Of a DNA stretch of 64,000 nt, positions 9,326-17,223 are shown in pieces; position 1 is the first letter of the stretch, and every line of letters starts with the position of its first letter. The DNA lies in contig NZ_JACHFD010000001.1 in the NCBI RefSeq assembly GCF_014201715.1, positions 372,001-436,000 on the forward strand, read 5' to 3'. The notes below the pieces were generated by a model. The model saw only the letters and a list, made by a program, of their open reading frames with translations. It made no database searches and was not told the origin of the DNA. A program made the position numbers and the translations under genes. The stretch is from Haloferula luteola. Lineage in GTDB: Bacteria; Verrucomicrobiota; Verrucomicrobiia; Verrucomicrobiales; Akkermansiaceae.

Positions 9326-10990
9326 ATGTTACGCGGTCTTTTTGGGGTCATCCTCGGGGCCCTCTCCTTGCAAGGACATGGAGAGGAGGCCTCCTTCGTT
9401 GCGGAAGCCGATCTACTTCAGGAACAACACCAATCCTACCCAGACCGGATCGACAAGGTCGAGGTCAGCAAGGATGAGGTGATCATTGAAGGACGTGCCG
9501 GTCCCCTCCCAGCGGGTTTGCGGCTTGCCGACATCCCGCTTGATCGATTGCTAACGTCTCCCGATCGATTTGAGACGACCCTGCCACTCACCACGGATGA
9601 TCACGGCATTTTCCGTGTCGTCGTGCCCCGGCATCGATGGCGCCACGAGATGCCTTACGACCGAATTTATTCAAGCTGGAGGGTGGTCGAAGAAAAAGGA
9701 GGAGTCCTCACTCCGCGCTCCCACGCTCGCTATCCTGAAGTCGTCCCCTGCCGATCTCCAGACCTACCTCCTGCCCTGATTCGCAGCAAAAAAGGCCTGG
9801 GCGGGTGGCATCGTGGAAGGCTGGACAATGAACTTGAGGAACTCGGAATCTCCGCCGTTACCGTCAATCTCCTTGTCCATAGCCTCGTGGCCGATGGCCC
9901 GGGCGCAGACAGCTTGGAGTTCCCTTGGATGGGCCGGACCTACTACCTCCGCCGGAGCACGATCGAGGACTACGACGCGACATTCCAGGAAGCCGCTCGA
10001 CATCAGGTCATGGTTTCCCTGATCCTGCTGGTCGGCAATCCGGCCCGCGACGCTTCTCCGGTTTTGAAAATTTTGGGACATCCCCAAGCCACCGCGGAAG
10101 GGATCTTCGCCATGCCTCAGCTTACCCAAGAGGATGCGTTCACTCTCTACAGCGGGCTCCTCCATTTCATGGCCGAGCGGTGGTCACGCCCCGAGGGAAC
10201 CTATGGAAGAGTTCACCATTGGATCATCCACAACGAAGTGGATGCCGGCCGCGAGTGGACCAATGCAGGGCCCCTTTCTGCTGCTTCCTACCTTGATCTC
10301 TACCTGCGGTCCCTGCGACTCAGCGATCTCACACTCCGTCAATTTGACCCTCATGCCCGCGCCTTTGTGAGTCTCACCCACCACTGGGCGAATCCGGGGA
10401 AGCCGGAGTGGTATGGATCGAAGCTGCTCTTGGAGATGCTCGGCGAACGAACCGCCGTGGAAGGAGACTTCCCCTGGGCACTCGGCTATCATCCCTACCC
10501 CCAAAATTTGTTCCAGCCGCGCACTTGGGAAGACCATCAAGCGACCTTCCGCTTTTCCAGCGAGAAGGTGACTCCCAAAAATCTCGAAGTTCTCACAGAG
10601 TGGATGAAGCAACCCGCCATGCAATATCGTGGTGAAACCCGAGAGATCCATCTGACCGAGAACGGATTTCACTCGCCAGACTATTCTCCGCAAGCACTCC
10701 GCGACCAAGCCGCTGGCATGGCTTTCGCATGGAAAAAAATCATGGCTCTCCCCGAAATCCGCATGTGGCACTACCACAATTGGATCGATAACCGAGGCGA
10801 GGGAGGCCTCAGGATCGGATTGCGAAAATTCCCCGACGAACCGGGCGCAGCGCTCCAGCCCAAGCCCATTTGGTACCTTTATCGAGACCTCGCAACGGCT
10901 CGCGAGGCCGAAGCCTGCGAGCCCTATACGCCCACCACCGGACCCCTCCATGAGGCCTCGGTGATTCACACCGTGCCTCATGAAAATTGA
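9326..10990 (+). CDS. DUF5722 family protein, glycoside-hydrolase-like TIM barrel
   Basis: 554 aa. A short hydrophobic N-terminus (residues 1-19) looks like a signal peptide. The body resembles DUF5722 proteins, which have a clan-A glycosidase fold. Two glutamates sit in the expected contexts: 'HNEVDAG' (Glu304, acid/base position) and 'LTENGFHS' (Glu445, nucleophile position). 'GYHPYPQN' and 'WHYHNWIDN' are further conserved-looking substrate-site segments. The substrate is unknown. Its + strand lacks the strong C excess of surrounding genes, which hints at a different history. The stop codon directly abuts that of the following convergent gene. Confidence 0.75.
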   Translation: MLRGLFGVILGALSLQGHGEEASFVAEADLLQEQHQSYPDRIDKVEVSKDEVIIEGRAGPLPAGLRLADIPLDRLLTSPDRFETTLPLTTDDHGIFRVVVPRHRWRHEMPYDRIYSSWRVVEEKGGVLTPRSHARYPEVVPCRSPDLPPALIRSKKGLGGWHRGRLDNELEELGISAVTVNLLVHSLVADGPGADSLEFPWMGRTYYLRRSTIEDYDATFQEAARHQVMVSLILLVGNPARDASPVLKILGHPQATAEGIFAMPQLTQEDAFTLYSGLLHFMAERWSRPEGTYGRVHHWIIHNEVDAGREWTNAGPLSAASYLDLYLRSLRLSDLTLRQFDPHARAFVSLTHHWANPGKPEWYGSKLLLEMLGERTAVEGDFPWALGYHPYPQNLFQPRTWEDHQATFRFSSEKVTPKNLEVLTEWMKQPAMQYRGETREIHLTENGFHSPDYSPQALRDQAAGMAFAWKKIMALPEIRMWHYHNWIDNRGEGGLRIGLRKFPDEPGAALQPKPIWYLYRDLATAREAEACEPYTPTTGPLHEASVIHTVPHEN

Positions 10991-11335
10991 TCACCCTTGG
11001 GAGTTGGGAAAGGGAGTCGGAGTGGGTCCTTCTGCCTCCATGGCTTGCGCCATGCGCTCGTTCCGAATGGCTTCGTAGGCTCGCGCGGCGCCAATCAGGG
11101 CGAGGACGTAAGGAGCTGCCCCGGCAATTCCCCTTAAGGTCAATCCGGCAGTGCGGAATAAAGGAAGCGAACGTGCCGCGTAGCCTGCTCCGAAGGCAAT
11201 CGCCAAAGCTTGAGCAGGATGGCGGCGCGTCGCGTCCTTCAACTCGTCGCAGTAACCACGCACCTTGCGAGCTCCTTCACCCGCTTTCTCTTCCATCCAC
11301 TGTTCAGGATGGGTTTTGGGATCGATATCGCTCAT
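10991..11335 (-). CDS. Small membrane protein, unknown function
   Basis: 114 aa from the ATG at 11335 ('MSDIDPKTHPEQW'). The N-terminus is charged and helical; residues about 40-85 are hydrophobic and Ala/Gly-rich ('AIAFGAGYAARSLPLF', 'APYVLALIGAARAY'); the tail is charged. I do not recognise a family. It starts 5 bp after the stop of the upstream - strand gene, so the two are probably translated together. Both open with 'MSD.D' and both have a helical region followed by a short Ala/Gly-rich membrane stretch, loosely like ElaB/YqjD-type proteins, though that is only a resemblance. Confidence 0.6.
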   Translation of the reverse strand: MSDIDPKTHPEQWMEEKAGEGARKVRGYCDELKDATRRHPAQALAIAFGAGYAARSLPLFRTAGLTLRGIAGAAPYVLALIGAARAYEAIRNERMAQAMEAEGPTPTPFPNSQG

Positions 11336-11340
11336 GCCAA

Positions 11341-11694
11341 TCAAGAAGCACGGAGTTTCGAAATGCCATCCTGAACGAGGTGCACCGGGCGGCTGTGGCG
11401 CATCGTGTCGAACGCATCATTGAGCCCACGTGAAGCCCATGGGCGCAGCGAATCATCCACGATTTGCCCCAAAGTCGGATGCCGTCGCGGCGATGCCACC
11501 AACCAACCAATGGCAAAACCAGCGACCGCCGCGACGGCAATCTCGGGCCAAGTAAGTTTCTGAAGCCGTTCACAGGCGCAGTCCGTCGCTTTCTTGAGCT
11601 TGTTCGGCTCATCGACATGACGCGGTGGAATCACCGGATATTCGGCGCGAGGATTTTCGGGAGAGGTTCCCTGAGTTGGATCAAAATCGGACAT
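11341..11694 (-). CDS. Small membrane protein, weakly YqjD/DUF883-like
   Basis: 117 aa from the ATG at 11694 ('MSDFDPTQGTSPENPRAEY'). An acidic, proline-rich N-terminus is followed by 'KKATDCACERLQKLTW' and one membrane segment ('EIAVAAVAGFAIGWLVAS', about residues 49-66) next to 'PRRHP'. The arrangement of an amphipathic helix followed by a glycine-containing membrane segment recalls YqjD/ElaB ribosome-associated inner membrane proteins. The first in-frame ATG lies at 11832, but that extension looks non-coding. It is the upstream member of a two-gene unit. Confidence 0.55.
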   Translation of the reverse strand: MSDFDPTQGTSPENPRAEYPVIPPRHVDEPNKLKKATDCACERLQKLTWPEIAVAAVAGFAIGWLVASPRRHPTLGQIVDDSLRPWASRGLNDAFDTMRHSRPVHLVQDGISKLRAS

Positions 11695-12170
11695 AACTCC
11701 TGCTGTCTCGCAATCCCTGCGCCAATCCCACAAACCCCAAGAAACCAGCGATTTCAGGTCTTTATCTCGACTCGCGCCTCCCCCTTCATCATGCAAAGGG
11801 CAAGATGCTTCGTCGCGAAATGCATTTTGCAAACTGACGAATTCTCAGGGGCTCCCTTGGCCCGTCATCCACGCCATCACGGCTCAAGAATCGACCACCA
11901 CCATCCTCAGCCATCTCAAATCAGAGGCATCATCCTCGCGGGCGTCTCGAGAATCGGAGGACGTTCCCGACCCTCCCGAATCCGGATCGAGCGGTTACCG
12001 GAGTGCCACCACGGGGGCCATTGCCCATTCGGAGGCGAATGCCGATGCCTCCCCTGTCTTTTCCTGGGTCGCAGGCGATTTGGGCCTCGGAGTCCTTGTG
12101 CTCCTTCCTTCAACCCGGGTCATTTCAGCATTGGACGTTCGAACTTTGTTGCTCTAAAGCCTGCCCCGCC
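11695..12170. other. 476-bp divergent region without a supported gene
   Basis: The region lies between the - strand small membrane protein pair and lysS (+), so promoters for both are expected here. One + strand frame (roughly 11826-12159, ending with a TAA) stays open and reads as a low-complexity Ser/Glu region followed by a hydrophobic stretch, but it has no ATG, GTG or TTG in a sensible place. I cannot support it as a gene; it may be a remnant. No tRNA, clear riboswitch or terminator was seen. Confidence 0.5.
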
Positions 12171-13649
12171 ATGTCCGAAGACACCGCCTCCACCCACCAA
12201 TCGACCGAAGCCGAATTGATCGCCGTCCGCCGCGAGAAATTGGCCAAGCTGCGCGATCTCGGTGTCGATCCCTTCGGCACGGCCTTCGAAACAACCCACA
12301 CTCCGGTAGGCCTGCGGGAAAACTTCGCCGAAGGACTTCAGGTCAAAGTTGCCGGCCGGATCAATGGCCTCCGCAACATGGGCCGATCCTGTTTCTTCCA
12401 CCTCGGAGACATTCACGGACAGATCCAGGGCTTCATTGCGATCAAAGAACTCTCCGAAGACCAAAAGGCGGTCTTTGACTGCCTGGATCGTGGAGACTGG
12501 ATCGGCATTGAGGGCGAAACTTTCGTCACCCGGACCGGTGAACCCACCATAAAAGTCTCCGGCTTCACCGTTCTTTCGAAGTCGCTACGTCCGATGCCTG
12601 ATAAGTGGCACGGCGTCGCCGACCGCGAACTCATTTACCGCAAGCGCCACCTCGACCTCATGTCGAACGAAGCGAGCGCCGCGATCTTCGTGACCCGCAG
12701 CCGAATGGTCGCGGAAATTCGCCAATTCTTCCACGATCGCGGCTACCTGGAGGTCGAAACACCGATGTTGCAAAGCGTCGCAGGAGGAGCGGCGGCTCGT
12801 CCATTTGAGACCTATCACAATGCCCTCGGCATGCCCCTCACCATGCGGATTGCTCCTGAGCTATTCCTCAAGCGGCTTCTTGTCGGTGGCTTTACCAAGG
12901 TCTTCGAACTCAATCGCAATTTCCGGAACGAAGGCATCTCCCGACGCCATAACCCGGAGTTCACGATGCTTGAGGCCTATCAGGCTTTTGCTGATTTTGA
13001 AATCATGGCCGAATTGGTGGAAAGCCTCGTCTGCCATCTGGCCGAGACGTTCTGCGGCGGGCTCGAAATCGAACATAAGGACGAGGACGGAAATGTCGTT
13101 CGCACCATTGACCTCACTCGCCCCTGGAAGCGCGCCAACTACCATGACCTCGTTAAAGATGTGGCAGGTGACGATTTCTTCGACATCACTCCCGAAGCTC
13201 GCCGTGCAAAGTGTGACGAACTCGGTGTCCAGATCTCCCCAGAAATGGAAGACTATGAGGTGATCCAGCAAGTCTTCGAAAAGAAGGTCGAAGAACACAC
13301 CTTCAATCCCTGCTTCGTCACCCGCGTGCCCAGCGAATTGGTGCCACTCGCCAAGCTCACCCCCGGCGGCAAGACCGTCGAAGTGTATGAACTGATCATC
13401 AACGGTCAGGAAATCAGCCCCGGATACTCCGAGCTGAACGACCCTGATGTGCAACGAGATCGCTTGGAGCACCAAGCGGGCGGCGAAGAAGAACAAAAAG
13501 TCGACTACGACTTCATCGAGACTCTCGAACACGGCATGCCACCCGCCGGCGGCATTGGCATCGGTATCGACCGCCTCATCATGATGCTGACCGGTGCTCC
13601 GACCATCCGCGATGTCGTGCTCTTCCCCCTTCTCAAAAAGAAGGACTGA
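12171..13649 (+). CDS. lysS: Lysyl-tRNA synthetase, class II
   Basis: 492 aa from the ATG at 12171 ('MSEDTASTHQSTEAELIAV'); length fits LysS (about 490-510). It charges tRNA-Lys. An OB-fold anticodon-binding domain occupies about residues 55-160 ('VKVAGRINGLRNMG', 'FFHLGDIHGQIQ'). The class II catalytic core follows: motif 1 around 'REVETPML'-like 'YLEVETPMLQ', motif 2 'FELNRNFRNEGISRRHNPEFTM' region, and motif 3 'GGIGIGIDRLIMML'. A 9-bp hairpin follows the stop. Base skew is milder than in neighbouring + genes, as is common for highly expressed genes. Confidence 0.97.
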   Translation: MSEDTASTHQSTEAELIAVRREKLAKLRDLGVDPFGTAFETTHTPVGLRENFAEGLQVKVAGRINGLRNMGRSCFFHLGDIHGQIQGFIAIKELSEDQKAVFDCLDRGDWIGIEGETFVTRTGEPTIKVSGFTVLSKSLRPMPDKWHGVADRELIYRKRHLDLMSNEASAAIFVTRSRMVAEIRQFFHDRGYLEVETPMLQSVAGGAAARPFETYHNALGMPLTMRIAPELFLKRLLVGGFTKVFELNRNFRNEGISRRHNPEFTMLEAYQAFADFEIMAELVESLVCHLAETFCGGLEIEHKDEDGNVVRTIDLTRPWKRANYHDLVKDVAGDDFFDITPEARRAKCDELGVQISPEMEDYEVIQQVFEKKVEEHTFNPCFVTRVPSELVPLAKLTPGGKTVEVYELIINGQEISPGYSELNDPDVQRDRLEHQAGGEEEQKVDYDFIETLEHGMPPAGGIGIGIDRLIMMLTGAPTIRDVVLFPLLKKKD

Positions 13650-13692
13650 CATCGACTGTCTTTCCACCGGTCGAACCGACTCGACTCAAATC

Positions 13693-13729
13693 AGCCAAGG
13701 TAGCGGCCCTCGAGTGCGGCACCTTGGCT
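13693..13729. terminator. Hairpin between convergent genes, probable bidirectional terminator
   Basis: AGCCAAGGT (13693-13701) pairs perfectly with ACCTTGGCT (13721-13729) and the loop can pair further. It lies 44 bp after the lysS stop and between lysS and the convergent membrane protein gene. There is no long T-run on either side, so efficiency is uncertain. Confidence 0.5.
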
Positions 13730-13799
13730 CGGCTTTCTAGCAGGAGTGCCCGCGTTGTTGGCGTCACCCGGCATCTATCATCCGTCGACAGCCGCCTCT

Positions 13800-14342
13800 T
13801 CAAACCTCTCGCGGTCCAAATTCGCGCTCCAAAGTCTCTCGCCGAAGGCGATTCTCCTCCGCAAGCACCGACAATTCGTGCTCAAAACGCTGGTGCCTCC
13901 GACGCTCCAGAATCCGCCCCAGGAGGTTCGCCATCACCAAACAGCTCACCAGCATCCCCACTGCCACCCAGCGAACCCAATCCCAATCGGGCAGGCCGGT
14001 CAGCATCAGCACCGAAAGGGTCGTCAACGAACGCATGAATTGACGCCATAAGTCCTCTTCATCCGTGAAGAGACGCACGCCCACGATGGGCAATGCCACA
14101 AGGAGCAGAAGGATCGGGATCGTATTATAAGGTTCAATACCTGGAATGGCATGGAGCCAATTCACGAAAAAGTCTGGTAAAATCTCGAAGGGCAACAGCT
14201 TCCTGAACGCTTCGGACAGCCACAACACCCCCACCACCAGGCCAACAGCCAGCGCCACACAACTGACAAACGCGAATCCACGCTTCACGGCGGAGCCAAT
14301 GCCGGCGCCAAGCATTTCCTCTATGTCCCATCCCTGTTGCAT
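13800..14342 (-). CDS. Multi-pass membrane protein, unknown function
   Basis: 180 aa with about three to four membrane segments (around residues 22-45, 75-90, 104-116 and 122-142), including 'VSCVALAVGLVVGVLWL', 'IPILLLLVALPIVGV' and 'WVAVGMLVSCLVMANLL'. The C-terminal 35 residues form a charged helix ('RRRHQRFEHELSVLAEENR') that could be a coiled coil in the cytoplasm. I do not recognise the family. It stands alone between the convergent lysS and the end of folE2. Confidence 0.6.
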   Translation of the reverse strand: MQQGWDIEEMLGAGIGSAVKRGFAFVSCVALAVGLVVGVLWLSEAFRKLLPFEILPDFFVNWLHAIPGIEPYNTIPILLLLVALPIVGVRLFTDEEDLWRQFMRSLTTLSVLMLTGLPDWDWVRWVAVGMLVSCLVMANLLGRILERRRHQRFEHELSVLAEENRLRRETLEREFGPREV

Positions 14343-14397
14343 GTCCGAGCCATCTCACCATGAAGAGAGACGTCTCGAACCGCAAGAAATCAGTCGA

Positions 14398-15183
14398 TCA
14401 TGAACGAGGTTTCTCAATCACCGCGTAGGCCTGATGATTGTGAATCGACTCAAAATTCTCAGCCTCCACACGATACCAAACAATATCGTCATGAGCATTG
14501 GAGCGTGAAGCGACGTTGCGCACCAGGTCCTCCACGAAGACCGGATTGTCATAGGCTCGCTCAGTGACAAACTTCTCATCGGGTCGCTTCAGCAAGCTAT
14601 ACAACTCGCAGCTGGCCGACCGTTCGACGAGAGCGATCAGATCCTCGACCCACACAGGCTCCCGAAAACGGACCGAATAGGTGACGATCCCCCGCTGATT
14701 GTGAGCTCCGCGCTCGCTGATCTGCTTCGAGCACGGACACAACGTGGCCACGGGCACCTGAATGGTAACGACGAAGTCGACATCGCCATCTCGTTCCGCC
14801 TCCACTTCGAATTTGACGCCATAGTCCATCAAGCCCGGCTTGCCGGTAACCGGGGCAGGCTTGGACAAAAAGAAGGGAAACTCGAACTCCACATGAGCCT
14901 TCCGAGCATCGAGCCGCCTCAACAACTCCGCAGGCAGCGAAGCCATGGAGCGCACATCCAGGCAGCCTCCATGAGCATTCAGAGCCTCGACGAAGCGGCT
15001 CATGTGCGTGCCTTTGTAGTGCTCGGGAAGATCGACCGCGAGGGCGACCGTCGCCACCGAACGCTGGGTCGAGCCGTCCTTATCACGCACTTCGACGGGA
15101 AAGCGCAGTCCTTTCACACCGACTCGGTCGATGGGCAGATTGCGGTCATCCCGCTCATTCTGAGTATCCTTGAGTTCCTTCAT
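14398..15183 (-). CDS. folE2: GTP cyclohydrolase IB (FolE2)
   Basis: 261 aa from the ATG at 15183; an adjacent GTG at 15186 would add one residue. It makes 7,8-dihydroneopterin triphosphate from GTP for folate and possibly queuosine precursors (queE is in this window). Signatures: 'DRVGVKGLRFPVEV' near the N-terminus and 'TLCPCSKQISERGAHNQRG', with the catalytic-type Cys149 and a following His161. Type IB enzymes work with metals other than zinc and replace FolE under zinc limitation in many bacteria. It follows rpmG and rpsR, but an intrinsic terminator ends only 7 bp before the start codon, and no Shine-Dalgarno sequence fits between them. Confidence 0.95.
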   Translation of the reverse strand: MKELKDTQNERDDRNLPIDRVGVKGLRFPVEVRDKDGSTQRSVATVALAVDLPEHYKGTHMSRFVEALNAHGGCLDVRSMASLPAELLRRLDARKAHVEFEFPFFLSKPAPVTGKPGLMDYGVKFEVEAERDGDVDFVVTIQVPVATLCPCSKQISERGAHNQRGIVTYSVRFREPVWVEDLIALVERSASCELYSLLKRPDEKFVTERAYDNPVFVEDLVRNVASRSNAHDDIVWYRVEAENFESIHNHQAYAVIEKPRS

Positions 15184-15190
15184 CACGGCG

Positions 15191-15222
15191 AAAAAAAACC
15201 CGTACGCGCGAACGCGGACGGG
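15191..15222 (-). terminator. Strong intrinsic terminator between rpsR and folE2
   Basis: Read on the - strand: CCCGTCCGCG, TTCG loop, CGCGTACGGG, then eight T. The stem has ten positions with one mismatch and a stable UUCG-type tetraloop. It lies 31 bp after the rpsR stop and its T-run ends 7 bp before the folE2 ATG. Its position makes it a candidate attenuator of folE2, or else folE2 has a leaderless or very short leader transcript. Confidence 0.85.
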
Positions 15223-15253
15223 CCTGGATTCGATGGTTTCCCGGACGCGCAGG

Positions 15254-15496
15254 TCAGCGCATCAGGTTCACGGCACGGGCGCGCTTGATCTCGCGGGTGA
15301 TCTTGCGGTGCAGCTTGGCCGACACGCCAGTGACCCGGCGCGGAAGAATCTTCCCGGTGTCCGAGGTGAACTTCGCGAGCAGCTCGGGGTGGGTGTAGTT
15401 CACATTTTCCGTCGGGATATCCAGACGGCGGCGGGGCATGGTGCGGTTCGCCTTACGGAAGGCGATCCGACGTTCGACGGTCTTCGGTTCGGACAT
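15254..15496 (-). CDS. rpsR: 30S ribosomal protein S18, cysteine-free form
   Basis: 80 aa, standard length. S18 sits on the 30S platform and pairs with S6. Recognised by '[19 protein letters not shown]', '[19 protein letters not shown]'. It has no cysteine, so it is a zinc-independent (C-minus) form. It follows rpmG by 6 bp in the same direction, and the start codon is well separated from rpmG's stop. S6 and L9, the usual neighbours of rpsR, are absent, consistent with an accessory-type copy or a rearranged locus. Confidence 0.97.
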   Translation of the reverse strand: MSEPKTVERRIAFRKANRTMPRRRLDIPTENVNYTHPELLAKFTSDTGKILPRRVTGVSAKLHRKITREIKRARAVNLMR

Positions 15497-15502
15497 GATG
15501 GA

Positions 15503-15676
15503 TTAGCGAAGTTCGCGGTGAATGGTGCGACGCTGAAGAGCCGGATTGAATTTCACCTTCTCGAGGCGGCCGGGCGTGCGGAGGCTCTTCTTGTTGCGAG
15601 TCGTCACATAGCGCGACGGGGATTTGCCCTCGGCGCGGGCCTCGGTGCACTCAAGGATAATGATATCGCGTGGCAT
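15503..15676 (-). CDS. rpmG: 50S ribosomal protein L33, zinc-free form
   Basis: 57 aa. The product begins 'MPRDIIILECTEARAEGK' and continues with 'SRYVTTRNKKSLRTPGRLE', a clear L33. Zinc-binding L33 carries two CxxC pairs; here only one cysteine (residue 10) remains, so it cannot form that site. It lies 54 bp downstream of the DksA-like gene and 6 bp upstream of rpsR, all on the - strand. L33-S18 pairs of this kind are often zinc-regulated second copies in other phyla. Confidence 0.95.
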   Translation of the reverse strand: MPRDIIILECTEARAEGKSPSRYVTTRNKKSLRTPGRLEKVKFNPALQRRTIHRELR

Positions 15677-15730
15677 GAATGAAAGGGGTGGGAAACTCAG
15701 GTCGAATGACGCAGGGGCGCGGAGACTAAA

Positions 15731-16315
15731 TCAATCATTGTCACCGTCAAGAGAAACCGAATCAGAATCGTCGTCATCATCGGAAAGTCGGCCATTGCTG
15801 AAGCCCACTTCACTCTTCGGGCGGTAACGCTGATTGCCATACTCCTTCTCCCACTGGGCCTGGCACTGCACCGTCAGGCGGGCAAAGGGAATCGCCTCAA
15901 GGCGAGCTTGCGGGATTTTTTCCCCGGACATTTCGCACACGCCATAGACGCCGCGCTCGATCCGGCGCAGAGCCTGCTCGATTTCATAAAGGGCATCCTG
16001 CTCTTTCGCCAGCACACTGAGCGCGAAATCACGGTCGTAGGCATCGCTCCCGGCATCACCCTGGTGCATCCCACTGCCAGAAGCCTCACTGCCTTCTGGG
16101 CCATTGCGGATCTCACCGGCCACGCCTGACATCGCGTCCACCAACTCGTCGCGAAGATCGAGAAGGCGCTGGCGCTGCTTGACGACAAAGGAGCTGAGTT
16201 TCGTCGCTTCGGAACCGTTCGCATCAGCGACGGCTTGGGTTTCGGCGTCCGGGGCCGAGGTCTCTTTCGCGGCCTTTGGGGCCGTCGCCTTCTTTGCAGC
16301 TTTTTTGGCAGCCAT
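15731..16315 (-). CDS. DksA/TraR family RNA polymerase-binding protein with degenerate zinc finger
   Basis: 194 aa from the ATG at 16315. Residues 1-35 are a Lys/Ala-rich tail ('MAAKKAAKKATAPKAAK'). A helical coiled-coil follows (40-120) with 'DAYDRDFALSVLAKEQD'. Then comes the DksA finger region ('RGVYGVCEMSGEKIPQARLE'). Of the four expected zinc cysteines, Cys127 and Cys151 remain, while the positions 130 and 148 are Ser and Thr, so a normal zinc site is unlikely. The C-terminus is a run of acidic residues. DksA proteins tune transcription initiation with ppGpp. It is the first gene of the - strand cluster with rpmG, rpsR and folE2. Confidence 0.88.
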   Translation of the reverse strand: MAAKKAAKKATAPKAAKETSAPDAETQAVADANGSEATKLSSFVVKQRQRLLDLRDELVDAMSGVAGEIRNGPEGSEASGSGMHQGDAGSDAYDRDFALSVLAKEQDALYEIEQALRRIERGVYGVCEMSGEKIPQARLEAIPFARLTVQCQAQWEKEYGNQRYRPKSEVGFSNGRLSDDDDDSDSVSLDGDND

Positions 16316-16500
16316 TGTTCGAGGGTCTGTTCGCAAAGTGCCTGAACAGGAGGAGCCCACCACAGGCCCTCCGACGAGGGGCGCGGTCGATTAGCGTCGG
16401 ACCCGATTCACTTCAAGCGGAAAGTTTTGTGCCTTCCCTTCTCCGTCCCGGTTCGGGACGCTTGAACTGCCGCTCCGGACCACTAAGCTGCCCGCCCGTC

Positions 16501-17223
16501 ATGGAACTGACCTCGATCATCGAAGCCCTACTCACTGCCTCCGACGAGGCCCTGCCCGCCGAGGAAATCGCCCGGCTGATCCGGGCTCGTGTCGCCGAGG
16601 CCGAGGACGTGCGTGCTCGGCAGATCGAGGAAGGGGAACAGCCGCCCGAACTGCCGGATTGGCTCACTCCCCTCGCGACCCTGTCCGGCGAGCAAGTGGT
16701 CGCCGCGATTGGCGAGCTGAACCGCCACTACCGCGATACCCATCGCGCCTTCACCCTCTCGGAACGGGCCAAGGGCTGGCGAATCTTTACCCGCGGCGAC
16801 TATGGCGAGTTCGTGCGCCAGCTTTTCCCCGGACGTCGCCCTGAGCGGCTGAGCGCCCCTGCCATGGAGACTCTGGCCATCATCGCCTATCGCCAGCCCA
16901 TCACCAAAGCGGCCATTGAAGCCGTGCGTGGCGTTTCCTGCGATGGCATGCTGCAAAAGCTCCTCGACCGGGAACTGGTCCGGATCGGGGGCCGTGCAGA
17001 GCTACCCGGACGTCCCCTCCTCTACGAAACTACGGAACTTTTCTTCGAACACTTCGGCATTCGATCGATCGACGACCTCCCCAATGCCGGAGAGTTGCGG
17101 AAAGTGAAGCTTCCGGAGCCCAGCGACGCCACCCCTGCCCCAGGCCCAGAAGAACAACTCGCCCTCAAAGCCGCCGGTGCCGATGCCGCCCCGACGGAAG
17201 ACGCCTCCCAGATATCCAAGTGA
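16501..17223 (+). CDS. scpB: Segregation and condensation protein B
   Basis: 240 aa from the ATG at 16501 ('MELTSIIEALLTASDEALP'). ScpB is the dimeric winged-helix partner of ScpA and SMC in chromosome condensation. Signatures: the N-terminal 'IEALLTASDEAL', 'FTLSERAKGWRIFTR', 'LSAPAMETLAIIAYRQPIT' and 'VRGVSCDGMLQKLLDRELV'. The C-terminal 40 residues are low-complexity Ala/Pro/Glu. A 4-bp overlap with pheA (GTGA) shows translational coupling. scpA is not in the window. Confidence 0.95.
   Translation: MELTSIIEALLTASDEALPAEEIARLIRARVAEAEDVRARQIEEGEQPPELPDWLTPLATLSGEQVVAAIGELNRHYRDTHRAFTLSERAKGWRIFTRGDYGEFVRQLFPGRRPERLSAPAMETLAIIAYRQPITKAAIEAVRGVSCDGMLQKLLDRELVRIGGRAELPGRPLLYETTELFFEHFGIRSIDDLPNAGELRKVKLPEPSDATPAPGPEEQLALKAAGADAAPTEDASQISK

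Noticed and set aside
16316-16500. Zur box upstream of the DksA-like gene
   Set aside because: No TGATATNATATCA-like or AT-rich palindrome of the known Zur types was seen.
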